This document shows positions 1 to 8,007 of a stretch of 64,000 bases of DNA, piece by piece. The DNA is from Amycolatopsis sp. GTDB lineage: Bacteria; Actinomycetota; Actinomycetes; Mycobacteriales; Pseudonocardiaceae. Each line of letters opens with the position of its first letter. Position 1 is the first letter of the stretch. The stretch is from NCBI RefSeq assembly GCF_025464955.1, contig NZ_JAODNM010000124.1, forward strand, positions 310,001-374,000, in the 5' to 3' direction. The notes below the pieces were generated by a model, which saw only the letters and a list, made by a program, of their open reading frames with translations, was not told the origin of the DNA and searched no databases. Made by a program: the position numbers and the translations under genes.

Positions 1-1119
1 CGTCAGCCACAGCGCCAGCAGGCCGATCCCGGCCGAGACCGCGCCGAAGCCAATCATGATCCGGAAGCCCCAGTAGGTCACCGGCAGGTTCGGCACGTAG
101 TCGATCGGCTTGCCGGCGAGCGCGCCGAGCTCCGGGTCGTTCGGGTAGTTCGTACCGTATTTCGCCTGGTACGCCGAGATCAGCGGTTCGACACCTTTGA
201 CCTCGCTGGAGAAGTCGTTGTGCGCCAGGAACGAGAGCAGTGCCGGCACGGTGAACGTCTTGACGCTCTCGCAGTTGGCGTTGGCGACGTCGCCGATCGC
301 GAGGATGGAGAAGCTGGCCGGTTTTTCCGTGTGGCACAGGGCTTCCGCCGAGGCCATCTTCATCGGCTGCTGCTCGAACATGAGCTTGCCCTGGGTGTCG
401 CCGGTGATCGCGAGCGCCGCGAACGCGACGATCCCGACCCACGAACCGAGCCGCAGCGAGGACCGCCACATCGAGCGGTGCTCGTCTCCCGCCGAGCGTT
501 TCCGCCACAGGTGCCACATCGCGACCCCGACGATGAACGCCGCCGCCACCGAGAACGCGCCCGCGATGGTGTGCGGGATCGCGGCGAGCGCGGTGTTGTT
601 CGTCAGCACCGCGCCGATCGAGTTCATCGTCGGCTTCCCGTTGACGAAGTCGACGCCCACCGGGTGCTGCATCCACGAGTTCGCCGCGAGGATGAAGTAC
701 GCCGACGCCATCGTGGCCAGCGAAAACGCCCACGCGCAGGCGAGGTGGACCTTCTTCGGCAGCCTGTCCCAGCCGAAGATCCACAGCCCGAGGAACGTCG
801 ACTCGATGAAGAACGCGAACAGCCCCTCCAACGCCAGTGGCGCCCCGAAGACGTCCCCGACGAACCGCGAGTACGCGCTCCACGTCATGCCGAACTGGAA
901 CTCCTGGACCAGCCCGGTCACCACGCCCATGGCGAAGTTGACCAGCAGCAGCTTGCCCCAGAACTTGGTCATCTTGAGATAGCGGCGGTCGCCGGTGCGC
1001 ACCCACGCCGTCTGCATGCCCGCGACGAGCACGGAAAGCCCGATCGTCAACGGAACCATCAGGAAGTGATAGACGGTGGTGATGCCGAACTGCCACCGAG
1101 CGAGCTCCAGGACGTCCAC
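1..1119 (-). CDS. cydA: Cytochrome bd ubiquinol oxidase subunit I (partial, 3' end off window)
   Basis: CydA is the haem-carrying subunit of cytochrome bd, a high-affinity membrane quinol oxidase. The visible 373 codons begin MDVLELARWQFG and continue through TTVYHFLMVPLTIG, where His18 corresponds to the haem b595 ligand of the family. Several membrane spans follow, with CydA-typical stretches such as ANSWMQHPVG and WRKRSAGDEH. The remaining third, including the last helices, lies beyond the left edge, and cydB is presumably further left. The GTG at 1119 is chosen because it gives the family N-terminus MDVLELARWQFG and follows an AGGGAG about 13 bases upstream. An in-frame GTG 30 bases earlier is possible. 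A pair of inverted repeats lies just upstream. Confidence 0.95.
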   Translation of the reverse strand, partial: MDVLELARWQFGITTVYHFLMVPLTIGLSVLVAGMQTAWVRTGDRRYLKMTKFWGKLLLVNFAMGVVTGLVQEFQFGMTWSAYSRFVGDVFGAPLALEGLFAFFIESTFLGLWIFGWDRLPKKVHLACAWAFSLATMASAYFILAANSWMQHPVGVDFVNGKPTMNSIGAVLTNNTALAAIPHTIAGAFSVAAAFIVGVAMWHLWRKRSAGDEHRSMWRSSLRLGSWVGIVAFAALAITGDTQGKLMFEQQPMKMASAEALCHTEKPASFSILAIGDVANANCESVKTFTVPALLSFLAHNDFSSEVKGVEPLISAYQAKYGTNYPNDPELGALAGKPIDYVPNLPVTYWGFRIMIGFGAVSAGIGLLALWLT

Positions 1120-1163
1120 GCTTCCGAGCGTGCTCCCTGTCCCCAGCACTCGCCAGTCCTACT

Positions 1164-1201
1164 GGTCCCGATCATGAGGGGACCAAGGTCCCGAACGGGA
1201 C
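1164..1201. repeat. Overlapping inverted repeats upstream of cydA
   Basis: Alternating GGTCCC and GGGACC units form two possible hairpins: GGTCCC (1164-1169) with GGGACC (1179-1184), and GTCCC (1188-1192) with GGGAC (1197-1201). They sit in the 83 bases between the end of the S41 protease gene and the cydA start, both read on the minus strand. They could be a terminator for the upstream gene or a regulatory leader of cydA; the sequence does not decide. Confidence 0.45.
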
Positions 1202-1202
1202 G

Positions 1203-2156
1203 CTAGAACTCGGACAGCGCCAGCCGGGCTTCATCGGCCACCGGCCGCCGCGCTCCGGAATCCCCCAGCGTCAGCACCTGCTCCAAGGCGAGCTGGTACG
1301 CGGTGGTGAACGCTTCGGCGGCCGGCACCGCGATATCCGGCTGGACTCCGCAGCCTTCCCAGTTACCACCGGACACGGGATTGATCGCCCGTGCGTGTGA
1401 CACGGTGACGTCCAGATGCGTCGCGATCTTGTACTGCCGCCGCGGGTTCGCGCCGCCCCTCGTGGGCTCGCCGACCGTCTTCGCGCGTTTCGACTGCTGG
1501 AGCGAGTAACTGAGGTCCTCGCCACCGGAGAATGTGTCCGGCCCGATCAGCGCCCACACCGGCTTCGTGCCGCCGAACTTGCGCCCCGGCACGTACTGCG
1601 ACGTCCAAAACTGCTGGGTGCGGTCCCCTTCGCGAAAGTAGACGTCGTTGAGGTGCTTGGCTTCGTCGAAAAGGTAGCTGCTGATCAGCGCCGACGTGGC
1701 CGATTGACCACCGTCGTTCTGCCGGACATCGATCACCAGCGCGTCGGTCGGCGCGAGCAGTGACATGGCGGCGCTGATCGCCGGGCCGGAGACCTCGGAA
1801 AACGGCAGCCAGCGTGTATCGAGGTAGCCGACGTTGCCAGGCAGACGCTCGACCCGTGCAATGCCGTAACCGCTCAACTCGGCTTCGGCGCGATACGCCT
1901 CGATGTCGAACGAGCCGTCTCCGCCGTCGTGCACCGGCTCCAGGTGGTACCGCAGCCTGAGGTGCTTGTCGCCGTTGACCGACTGCAGATCCTCCGTGAC
2001 GACAGCCGCGAGCTCCTCGTCGTCGAGCCCGTCGTATGCGCCGTCGGCGACCCTTGCTCGCAGCAGCTTCGCGAGCTGCCCAGCGACGTCCGGGAAGACG
2101 TACATCGTCTCCAGCCGCCGACACACTTCGTCGATCTGCCCCACGCGTTCGGTCAT
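1203..2156 (-). CDS. S41 family peptidase (IRBP/tail-specific protease-like)
   Basis: This 317-residue protein matches the S41 peptidase fold with the N-terminal helical region found in IRBP-like members. After the N-terminal bundle (MTERVGQIDEVCRRLETMY), it has GYLDTRWLPF, then ALVIDVRQNDGG, and the nucleophile region DTFSGGEDLSYSL, where Ser is the expected catalytic residue. VGEPTRGGANP follows, where Ctp proteases would carry the catalytic lysine; its absence is normal for the IRBP-like branch. No signal peptide or PDZ domain is evident, so it may act in the cytoplasm. The ATG at 2156 gives a family-like N-terminus; the longer open frame upstream lies in AT-richer intergenic sequence. It is divergent from the GDT1-type gene and upstream of cydA. 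The substrate is unknown. Confidence 0.85.
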   Translation of the reverse strand: MTERVGQIDEVCRRLETMYVFPDVAGQLAKLLRARVADGAYDGLDDEELAAVVTEDLQSVNGDKHLRLRYHLEPVHDGGDGSFDIEAYRAEAELSGYGIARVERLPGNVGYLDTRWLPFSEVSGPAISAAMSLLAPTDALVIDVRQNDGGQSATSALISSYLFDEAKHLNDVYFREGDRTQQFWTSQYVPGRKFGGTKPVWALIGPDTFSGGEDLSYSLQQSKRAKTVGEPTRGGANPRRQYKIATHLDVTVSHARAINPVSGGNWEGCGVQPDIAVPAAEAFTTAYQLALEQVLTLGDSGARRPVADEARLALSEF

Positions 2157-2323
2157 CTCCGAAGGATACCCACACAATGAGATTCGGCATACCGAAATAA
2201 AATGTCCGGCCGGTCGATAACGACCATTCACCGGTACCAAAACCGGTAATTCGGGAAATCCATCTACTTGCCGGTACTGAACGGCTCCTTTATCGTTGCA
2301 GTGAAAGGGGCGTGTGAATACCG

Positions 2324-2938
2324 ATGTCTCCCGCAATGTGGGCGCTGATAAGCGCGTTCGGCCTGGTACTGGCAGTGGAACTGCCGGATAAGACGCTGGT
2401 CGCAACGCTGGTACTGACGACCCGTTTCCGGGCTTGGCCGGTATTCGCCGGAGTCTGCGTCGCGTTCGCCATACAATGCGTGATCGCGGTCGTGTTCGGG
2501 AGCTTTCTGACCCTGCTCCCGGGATCGCTCGTCACCGGAATCGTGGCCACCCTGTTCGCCGTCGGCGCCTACATGTTGCTGCGCGAGGGCTTCACTCCCG
2601 GCGTCGACGGTGAAGAAGACGCTTCCCGCTCCGGCCCCACGCCGGTGACGTTCCTGCGTTCCGCGATCACGTCGTTCGGCGTGCTCTTCGCCGCGGAGTG
2701 GGGCGACGCCTCCCAACTGGCGACGGCAAGCCTGGCCGCGAAGTTCGGCAACCCGTTCGCGGTCGGTGTCGGCGCGTTCGTCGCGCTGGTGTCGGTCGCC
2801 GGGCTGGCCGTGTTCATCGGCCAGAAGATCCGCAGCCGCATCCGCCCGAAGCTGATCCAGCGTGTCGCCGGGTTCGTGTTCGCCGGATTCGCCGTGTTCG
2901 CCGCCGGGGAACTGCTCGTGAGCGTTCTGGCCGGTTAG
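2324..2938 (+). CDS. TMEM165/GDT1 family (UPF0016) cation transporter
   Basis: This 204-residue membrane protein belongs to the UPF0016/GDT1 family, whose members export or exchange divalent cations such as Mn2+ and Ca2+. The two family signature motifs are present in diverged form: VELPDKTLVATLVL near residue 20, and AEWGDASQLATASL around residue 125. Each contains the acidic E-x-x-D core that binds the cation. Each repeat is followed by hydrophobic spans, giving about six helices separated by a cytoplasmic acidic loop (GVDGEEDASRSGP). The ATG at 2324 is preceded by a GAAAGGGG about 13 bases away; ATG 2336 is an alternative. A yybP-ykoY-type Mn riboswitch was looked for in the preceding 165 bases and not recognised. 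Confidence 0.88.
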   Translation: MSPAMWALISAFGLVLAVELPDKTLVATLVLTTRFRAWPVFAGVCVAFAIQCVIAVVFGSFLTLLPGSLVTGIVATLFAVGAYMLLREGFTPGVDGEEDASRSGPTPVTFLRSAITSFGVLFAAEWGDASQLATASLAAKFGNPFAVGVGAFVALVSVAGLAVFIGQKIRSRIRPKLIQRVAGFVFAGFAVFAAGELLVSVLAG

Positions 2939-2999
2939 AACCGGCTGTACTGCTCACGAGTTCACAGGTTGGCACGGTAACCTCAGGCGAAGTCCAGAT

Positions 3000-3043
3000 G
3001 AGGGCAAGGTGAACCGGCGATGACGCCGCGGGGCCTTGCCCTC
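3000..3043. terminator. Long hairpin between GDT1 and DUF998 genes
   Basis: Perfect 10-base arms GAGGGCAAGG (3000-3009) and CCTTGCCCTC (3034-3043) enclose a nested 5-base stem CGGCG (3015-3019)/CGCCG (3024-3028). The element lies after the GDT1 stop at 2938 and before the DUF998 start at 3093. It has no U-run, which is common for actinomycete terminators, so it may be a terminator or a structured leader of the DUF998 gene. Confidence 0.5.
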
Positions 3044-3092
3044 GATGTCTGTCGTCGCCACCCCTGGCCCAGTCGCCGAGGAGGCCACCGGA

Positions 3093-3764
3093 ATGACCGC
3101 CGTCCAGTCCCCGGCCGCCCGCGTTTCGCCCCTGCCCGGGCGGTTCGCGGTGGCCGGCATGGCGGTGGCGGTGGTCATCGCGGTGGACCTCCACCTGCGA
3201 CTGTCGAAGCAGGTCAGCCCGGTCTGGCAGACGCTGAGCGAGTACGTCTACGGGCATCTGGGCACCAGGTCCGCGGCGCCGCTGTTCAGCGCGATGTGCC
3301 TGGCGCTCTCCCTCGGCTCGCTCGCGTTGCTGATCGGCATTGCCAGGGTCCGCCGGTCGACGCCGATCCTGGTCCTGCTCGGGACGTGGTGCGTGGGCCT
3401 GCTGATCTGCGCGACCTTCCCTGTCGATCCCGAAGGACAGGCGCGTTCGTTCAGCGGACAGTTGCACAACTACGCGGCACTGACGGCGTTCGTCGCGCTC
3501 CCGTCGGCGGCGTGGCTACTCACTCGCGCCAGCGCGGTCCGCTGTCCGTGGGAACCCCGCCGCAAGGCGATCCGGCGGCTGGCCGTGGCCAGCCTGGGCA
3601 GTGTCGTGGTGGTGCTGGGCGGATTCGTCGCGACGCTGGTCATCGGCACTTCCGCACATCCCGAAGTGACCATGGGCCTGTTCGAGCGGCTGCTGTTCAC
3701 GATCGATCTCGCCTTGCTGGCGACGATGGTCCGGCCGCTGCTCAGCGCCGGAGAACCTCGCTGA
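3093..3764 (+). CDS. DUF998 family integral membrane protein
   Basis: This 223-residue protein of unknown function has the DUF998 layout: about six hydrophobic segments with the conserved SEYVYG after the first helix, ATFPVDPEGQ mid-protein, and HNYAALTAFV. The ATG at 3093 is chosen because GAGGAGG sits 8 bases upstream. An in-frame TTG at 3036 and ATG at 3045 lie inside or beside the hairpin at 3000-3043 and have no ribosome site. Its last 23 bases overlap the 3' end of the IclR gene on the other strand, so the two transcripts converge and overlap. Confidence 0.75.
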   Translation: MTAVQSPAARVSPLPGRFAVAGMAVAVVIAVDLHLRLSKQVSPVWQTLSEYVYGHLGTRSAAPLFSAMCLALSLGSLALLIGIARVRRSTPILVLLGTWCVGLLICATFPVDPEGQARSFSGQLHNYAALTAFVALPSAAWLLTRASAVRCPWEPRRKAIRRLAVASLGSVVVVLGGFVATLVIGTSAHPEVTMGLFERLLFTIDLALLATMVRPLLSAGEPR

Positions 3765-4374
3765 GCGCGGCCGCCGCCTCGACGATCTGAGGCCCGACCA
3801 CCCTTGCGTCGAGCGGTTCCAACGTCACGACGCCGACGCTCGCGCGCAGCCCCGAAACGCCACGGATCGGCGCCGCTATCCCGGACGCGCCGTCCTGCAG
3901 CTCTCCGCTCGACGTCGCCCAGCCCTGCTCGGACGTCCTCATGGCCATCGCCTTGCCGGCCGCGCCCGCGGTGAGCGGATGACGGCTGCCGACCCGGTAG
4001 GCGACGTGGAAGTCCGTCGACGTCGGCTCGACGACCGCCACGGCCTGCGCCTGGTTTCCCTGCGCGACGGACAGGTGGGCTGTCGCGCCCACCTTCTCCG
4101 CCAGCTCGCGCAGCACGGGGTACGCCGCGTCCCGCAGCTGCGGGAGGACCTGCCCGGCGAGCCTGAGCAGGCCCACACCGAGCCGGACCTTCGTCCCGTC
4201 CCGCCACACCAGCCCGCGTTCCGACAGCGGCACGAGGAGCCGGTAGACCGCCGCGCGGCTGGCGCCGATGGTGACGGCCAGCTCCGTGATGGTCGCCGCC
4301 TCGCCACCGGCGTCCGCGACGGCTTGCAGCAACGCGAGGCCGCGATCGAGCGTCAGCGACCCCTCGCCGCTCAT
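3742..4374 (-). CDS. IclR family transcriptional regulator
   Basis: This 210-residue protein has the IclR two-part plan. The N-terminal winged helix (SLTLDRGLALLQAVAD, then TITELAVTIGASRAAVYRLL as recognition helices, residues about 8-60) is followed by a shortened effector-binding domain with HLSVAQGNQAQAVAVV and HPLTAGAAGKAMAM. At 210 residues it is shorter than the usual 250 or so. The missing part is mainly in the effector domain, where the C-terminal half between KAMAM and the closing helix is compressed. Its ATG overlaps the stop of the preceding gene as ATGA (4371-4374), so the pair is probably translationally coupled, and the regulator may control that gene. Its 3' end overlaps the DUF998 gene tail-to-tail. 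Confidence 0.88.
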   Translation of the reverse strand: MSGEGSLTLDRGLALLQAVADAGGEAATITELAVTIGASRAAVYRLLVPLSERGLVWRDGTKVRLGVGLLRLAGQVLPQLRDAAYPVLRELAEKVGATAHLSVAQGNQAQAVAVVEPTSTDFHVAYRVGSRHPLTAGAAGKAMAMRTSEQGWATSSGELQDGASGIAAPIRGVSGLRASVGVVTLEPLDARVVGPQIVEAAAALSEVLRR

Positions 4375-5264
4375 AGCAGTTTGAGCTCCGCGAGGTCGGC
4401 CACCGGCTCGGCGAAGGACGCCGCGGCGTACGACCCGAACAACGCCCGGACGGCCTTGGCCGCGTCGTCGGACAGCGCCTTGGCCTCCTTGGCCAGCGAC
4501 TCTCCGTCGGTTTCTTCCAGCGCGCCTCGCACGTCGCCGCCCGAGAGGCACCGCGCGGAGGCCACCAGCAGGTTCAGGAACCCGTGATGGACGACGCCGG
4601 AGCCTTCGGCGGTGTGCCGGACCGCCCGGTGCAGGCTGTTCGTGGCCTTGAACGACGCCCCGCTGGACGCGCTGACCACGGACAGGAAGTCCGCGACCTC
4701 GTCGACGCTCGGGAAGTTCTCGCTGGACAGGCCGCCGCAGCGGATCTTGGGCCAGCTGCCGTGCTCGATCACCTTGCGGACGCCGTCGAGCCAGCCGACA
4801 CCGCGCCGCGGCTCGACGACCCGGATGACGTCCTCGGGCACGAATTCCGACACCCGCTCCAGCCACACCTCGTCGACGTCGGACGGCGCGGGCATCTCCA
4901 CCATCCGCAGCGCGAGCAGCTCGCCACGCGACTCGACGATCGAGATCGCCTTCGGGACGCCGCCGAGGCCGGTGTCGATGATCAGGGAAAGCGGCAGCGG
5001 CTGCTTCGGCTTCACCTTGATCAACTCGGTGATCAGCTCAGGCAGCCGCGAGGCCTGACAGAGGAATACCCCCAGTACACCGGCATGTTCACCGGCCTTG
5101 GTTTCGAAGTGCGCCCGCAACGCTTCGGGCATGGACGCCTCTCCGGGAGGGAAGAGGGCCGAGTCGTCGACGAGCCGCGCGAACAGGGGAGGGATTCCAC
5201 GGGGGCCGGGGGGAGTGAGTTCCACAGCGCTTGACACGACTAACACGCTAGTAGCGTTCGGCAT
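4371..5264 (-). CDS. Conserved protein of unknown function, possible TIM-barrel enzyme
   Basis: This 297-residue soluble protein is not assigned to a named family here. Visible features suggest alternating beta strands and helices. Strand-like segments are LPLSLIIDTG, LLALRMVEMP, EDVIRVVEPR and KIRCGGL. The last leads to SSENFPSVDEVADFL, then GASFKATNSLHRAVRH and GVVHHGFLNLLVA. The lysine in FKAT, the His-Arg pair and the HHGFLN motif look like active-site positions in a TIM-barrel-like protein, but this is inference. The ATG at 5264 is the first methionine of the conserved-looking part; upstream starts are less likely. It is coupled by an ATGA overlap to the IclR regulator and divergent from the SBP-VWA gene. 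Confidence 0.7.
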   Translation of the reverse strand: MPNATSVLVVSSAVELTPPGPRGIPPLFARLVDDSALFPPGEASMPEALRAHFETKAGEHAGVLGVFLCQASRLPELITELIKVKPKQPLPLSLIIDTGLGGVPKAISIVESRGELLALRMVEMPAPSDVDEVWLERVSEFVPEDVIRVVEPRRGVGWLDGVRKVIEHGSWPKIRCGGLSSENFPSVDEVADFLSVVSASSGASFKATNSLHRAVRHTAEGSGVVHHGFLNLLVASARCLSGGDVRGALEETDGESLAKEAKALSDDAAKAVRALFGSYAAASFAEPVADLAELKLL

Positions 5265-5416
5265 CAGGACAAAATCGTCCGTTCTGCGGACGCAGTTCGG
5301 CCGGACGTCAAGGCCCTCTTCAGCCGCCGCAACGGTTCGGCAACTTCGGTCGATCTCCGTCTCGGCCACCGGATACTGAGCCCTCTACGATCCCCGCCGG
5401 CTAGCACGGAGGTTCG

Positions 5417-7252
5417 ATGACCCTGAACGCGCAAGCCGCCCGGAAACGGCGCCGGAAGATCTCGTTCCTCGCGGCGATCGTGGTGGCCGCCGGGCTGATC
5501 GTGGGCCTGCGCTACCTGACGAGCGACTCCGGCTCGAGCGCGGCGCCCGGCAGCCAGGCCAAGTGCGCCAGCTCCGACGCGCTGTCGCTCCACGTCACGA
5601 GTTCGCCGGAGAAGGCGGGCGTCATGAAGGAGGCGGCGAACGCCTACAGCGGGCGCTCGGTCGCCGGCAAATGCGTGGACGTCGTCGTGACGGCCCAGAG
5701 CTCCGGAACGACCATGCAGGAGCTGGCGCAGGGCTGGAACGAGGTCGCCGACGGCCCCCGCCCCGACGTCTGGTCCCCCGCGGCCTCGGGCTGGGTAAAC
5801 CTGCTGCGGCAGCGCCTCACCGGCACCGACCACGCATCGATCGTCTCGGCGGACACCCCGCAGTCGATCGTCAACTCCCCGCTGACCATCGCGATGCCGA
5901 AGCCGATGGCCGAGGCTCTCGGCTGGCCCGGCAAGCCACTGGGCTGGAAGGACCTCGACGCGCTCGCGACCGACCCGGCAGGCTGGGCGAAGTTCGGCCA
6001 CCCGGAGTGGGGCAAGTTCCGCCTCGGCAAGACCAACCCGACCATCTCGACGGCCGGCCTCAACGCCACCATCGGCGCCTACTACGCGGCCACCGGCACG
6101 TCGTCCGACCTGACCGCCGCCGCGCTCGCGAAACCGCAGGTGGTGTCGTTCGTCCGCGGCGTCGAGCAGTCGATCGTGCACTACGGCGACAACACGCTCA
6201 CCTTCCTGACCAACCTGCAGAAGGCCGACGACCGCAGCGCGGCGCTGTCCTACATCTCCGCGGTGACCGTCGAAGAGAACTCGCTGATCGGCTACAACGA
6301 GGGCAACCCGACCAACGACCCGGCGAAGCTCGGCCAGCACGCCAAGCCGAAGGTGCCGCTGGTCGCGATCTACCCGAGCGACGGCACGCTGAACTCCGAC
6401 CACCCGTACACACCGCTGACCTGGATCGACGACGCGCACAAGCAGGCGGCCGCGGACTTCTTCACCTACCTGCGCGGCGCGGACGCGCAGAAGAAGTTCG
6501 AAGACCTCGGGTTCCGCACCTTCGACAACAAGCCGGGCCAGCAGGTCACCGCGGACAACGGCGCGCAGCCGGACGCCAAGCTCAACCTGATCACGCCGCC
6601 GAGCCCGCCCGTGCTCGACAAGCTGCTGCAGTCGTGGACCCAGCTGCGCAAGAAGGCGAACCTGCTGCTGGTCGTCGACGTCTCCGGGTCGATGGGCGAC
6701 CCGGTGGCGGGCACCGGCAAGTCGAAGATGGACCTGGCGAAGCAGGCGGCGATCACCTCGCTCGGCCAGTTCACCGACACCGACCAGGTCGGGCTGTGGA
6801 TGTTCTCGACCCAGCTCGACGGCGACAAGGACTACGCCGAGGTCGTGCCGGTAGGCCCGGTCGGCGGCCAGGTCGACGGCGTCAAACGGCGTGACGCGCT
6901 GGCGACCCGGCTCGGCGGGCTGTCCCCGCAGACCGGCACGGGCCTCTACGATTCGACACTCGCGGCGTACCAGTACGTTCAGCAGCATCTGGACCCGTCG
7001 GCGATCAACGCGGTCGTCGTGCTCACCGACGGCCGCAACGAGGACACCTCGGGCATCGACCTACCGAACCTCCTCGGGCAGCTGAAAACCGAGGGCGCCG
7101 ACCCGGTCCGCCTGTTCACCATCGCCTACGGCGGCGACGCCGACCAGGACACGCTGCGCCAGATCGCGCAGGCCACCCAGGCCAGCGAGTACGACTCGTC
7201 CAAGCCGGACACCATCGACCAGGTGTTCACGGCCGTGATCTCGAACTTCTGA
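5417..7252 (+). CDS. Membrane-anchored solute-binding-like / VWA domain fusion protein
   Basis: This 611-residue protein starts with a basic N-terminus (AARKRRRKIS) and one signal-anchor helix at about residues 18-37. A periplasmic-binding-protein-like domain follows (about 50-395; ALSLHVTSSPEKAGVM, QSSGTTMQELAQGW, RPDVWSPAASGWVNLL). A C-terminal von Willebrand A domain occupies about 410-600. Its metal site is intact: DVSGSMGD, TGTGLYDSTLAAY and VVLTDGRNEDTSG supply the MIDAS residues. The protein should sit outside the membrane and bind a ligand through one domain and a partner through the other. GGAGG lies 4 bases before the ATG. The next gene starts 6 bases downstream and is probably its functional partner. 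The function is unknown; the architecture recurs in actinobacteria. Confidence 0.85.
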   Translation: MTLNAQAARKRRRKISFLAAIVVAAGLIVGLRYLTSDSGSSAAPGSQAKCASSDALSLHVTSSPEKAGVMKEAANAYSGRSVAGKCVDVVVTAQSSGTTMQELAQGWNEVADGPRPDVWSPAASGWVNLLRQRLTGTDHASIVSADTPQSIVNSPLTIAMPKPMAEALGWPGKPLGWKDLDALATDPAGWAKFGHPEWGKFRLGKTNPTISTAGLNATIGAYYAATGTSSDLTAAALAKPQVVSFVRGVEQSIVHYGDNTLTFLTNLQKADDRSAALSYISAVTVEENSLIGYNEGNPTNDPAKLGQHAKPKVPLVAIYPSDGTLNSDHPYTPLTWIDDAHKQAAADFFTYLRGADAQKKFEDLGFRTFDNKPGQQVTADNGAQPDAKLNLITPPSPPVLDKLLQSWTQLRKKANLLLVVDVSGSMGDPVAGTGKSKMDLAKQAAITSLGQFTDTDQVGLWMFSTQLDGDKDYAEVVPVGPVGGQVDGVKRRDALATRLGGLSPQTGTGLYDSTLAAYQYVQQHLDPSAINAVVVLTDGRNEDTSGIDLPNLLGQLKTEGADPVRLFTIAYGGDADQDTLRQIAQATQASEYDSSKPDTIDQVFTAVISNF

Positions 7253-7258
7253 GGACGT

Positions 7259-8002
7259 ATGGCTTTCGGTAAGGAACTGCGAGAACCGTGGGGACTGTTC
7301 CTCGCGGCCGGGACGGCCGGCGTCGCGTGGGCGGTGCAACTACCACTGGGGATAGCCGCCGGTGTCGGCGTTGTCGTGCTGCTGGCCCGCGCCGGCGTCG
7401 CCGCGGCCGGCAATAAGGGGGTGCCGGCAACCAAGCCGCCGAAGGCCATCGAGGTCGATCCCCAGTCGGCCGAAGGCGTCTGGTGCGCCAGGGCCGCCGC
7501 GGCGGCCGCCGATTTCGCGCAAGCCGGCGGTGCGCTTGAGGACGGCCCGCTCGCCGAACGGGTGGCCGAGATGAAGCCGGGCGTCGACGAGACGATCGAG
7601 ACGCTGCGCCGGCTCGCGGGCCGCGCAACGACCGCGGCGAAGGCGCTCGGCCACATCGACCGGTCCGCACTGGCCGTGGAAAAGTCGCGGCTTCGCCGGA
7701 GCATCGCGTCGGCGGACGCGGACGTGCACGCCGACCTCGACCAGGCGCTGGCGTCGATCCAGGAGCAGGAAGACGTCCACGCCCGGCTGACGAGCTCCCG
7801 CACGAAGCTGCTCGCCCGGCTCCAGTCAGGCGCGCTCGGCCTGGAAGCCCTGGTCGCGCGCGTCGTCGAGCTCTCGGCGCTCGAGGACACCGGGCCCGAC
7901 GCCGCGTCCGGCACCGTCGCCGACCTGGGTGACCAGCTCGAAGGCATCCGGCGCGGCGTCCTCGAAACCGACGAGGCCACCCGACGCGCGCTGGGGACGT
8001 GA
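7259..8002 (+). CDS. Helical membrane-associated protein, partner of SBP-VWA protein
   Basis: This 247-residue protein of unknown function has two closely spaced hydrophobic segments at the N-terminus (LFLAAGTAGVAWAVQLPLGI and VGVVVLLARAGVAAAG). The rest is almost entirely alpha-helical, rich in Ala, Glu and Arg, and probably forms coiled coils (ALAVEKSRLRRSIASAD, DQALASIQEQEDVHARL). It begins 6 bases after the SBP-VWA stop with GAGGA just ahead of its ATG, so the two are co-translated. I infer a cytoplasmic helical protein that anchors or senses the state of the extracellular VWA protein. No family name is assigned. Confidence 0.75.
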   Translation: MAFGKELREPWGLFLAAGTAGVAWAVQLPLGIAAGVGVVVLLARAGVAAAGNKGVPATKPPKAIEVDPQSAEGVWCARAAAAAADFAQAGGALEDGPLAERVAEMKPGVDETIETLRRLAGRATTAAKALGHIDRSALAVEKSRLRRSIASADADVHADLDQALASIQEQEDVHARLTSSRTKLLARLQSGALGLEALVARVVELSALEDTGPDAASGTVADLGDQLEGIRRGVLETDEATRRALGT

Positions 8003-8007
8003 GCGGA

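Noticed and set aside
2157..2323. Mn riboswitch (yybP-ykoY) upstream of the GDT1-type gene
   Set aside because: The conserved loop sequences of that motif were not found; only short repeats such as TTCGG-CATA-CCGAA are present.
5264..6988. 574-codon minus-strand frame opposite the SBP-VWA gene
   Set aside because: Arg/Val/Gly-rich shadow without motifs; the plus strand has the MIDAS motif.
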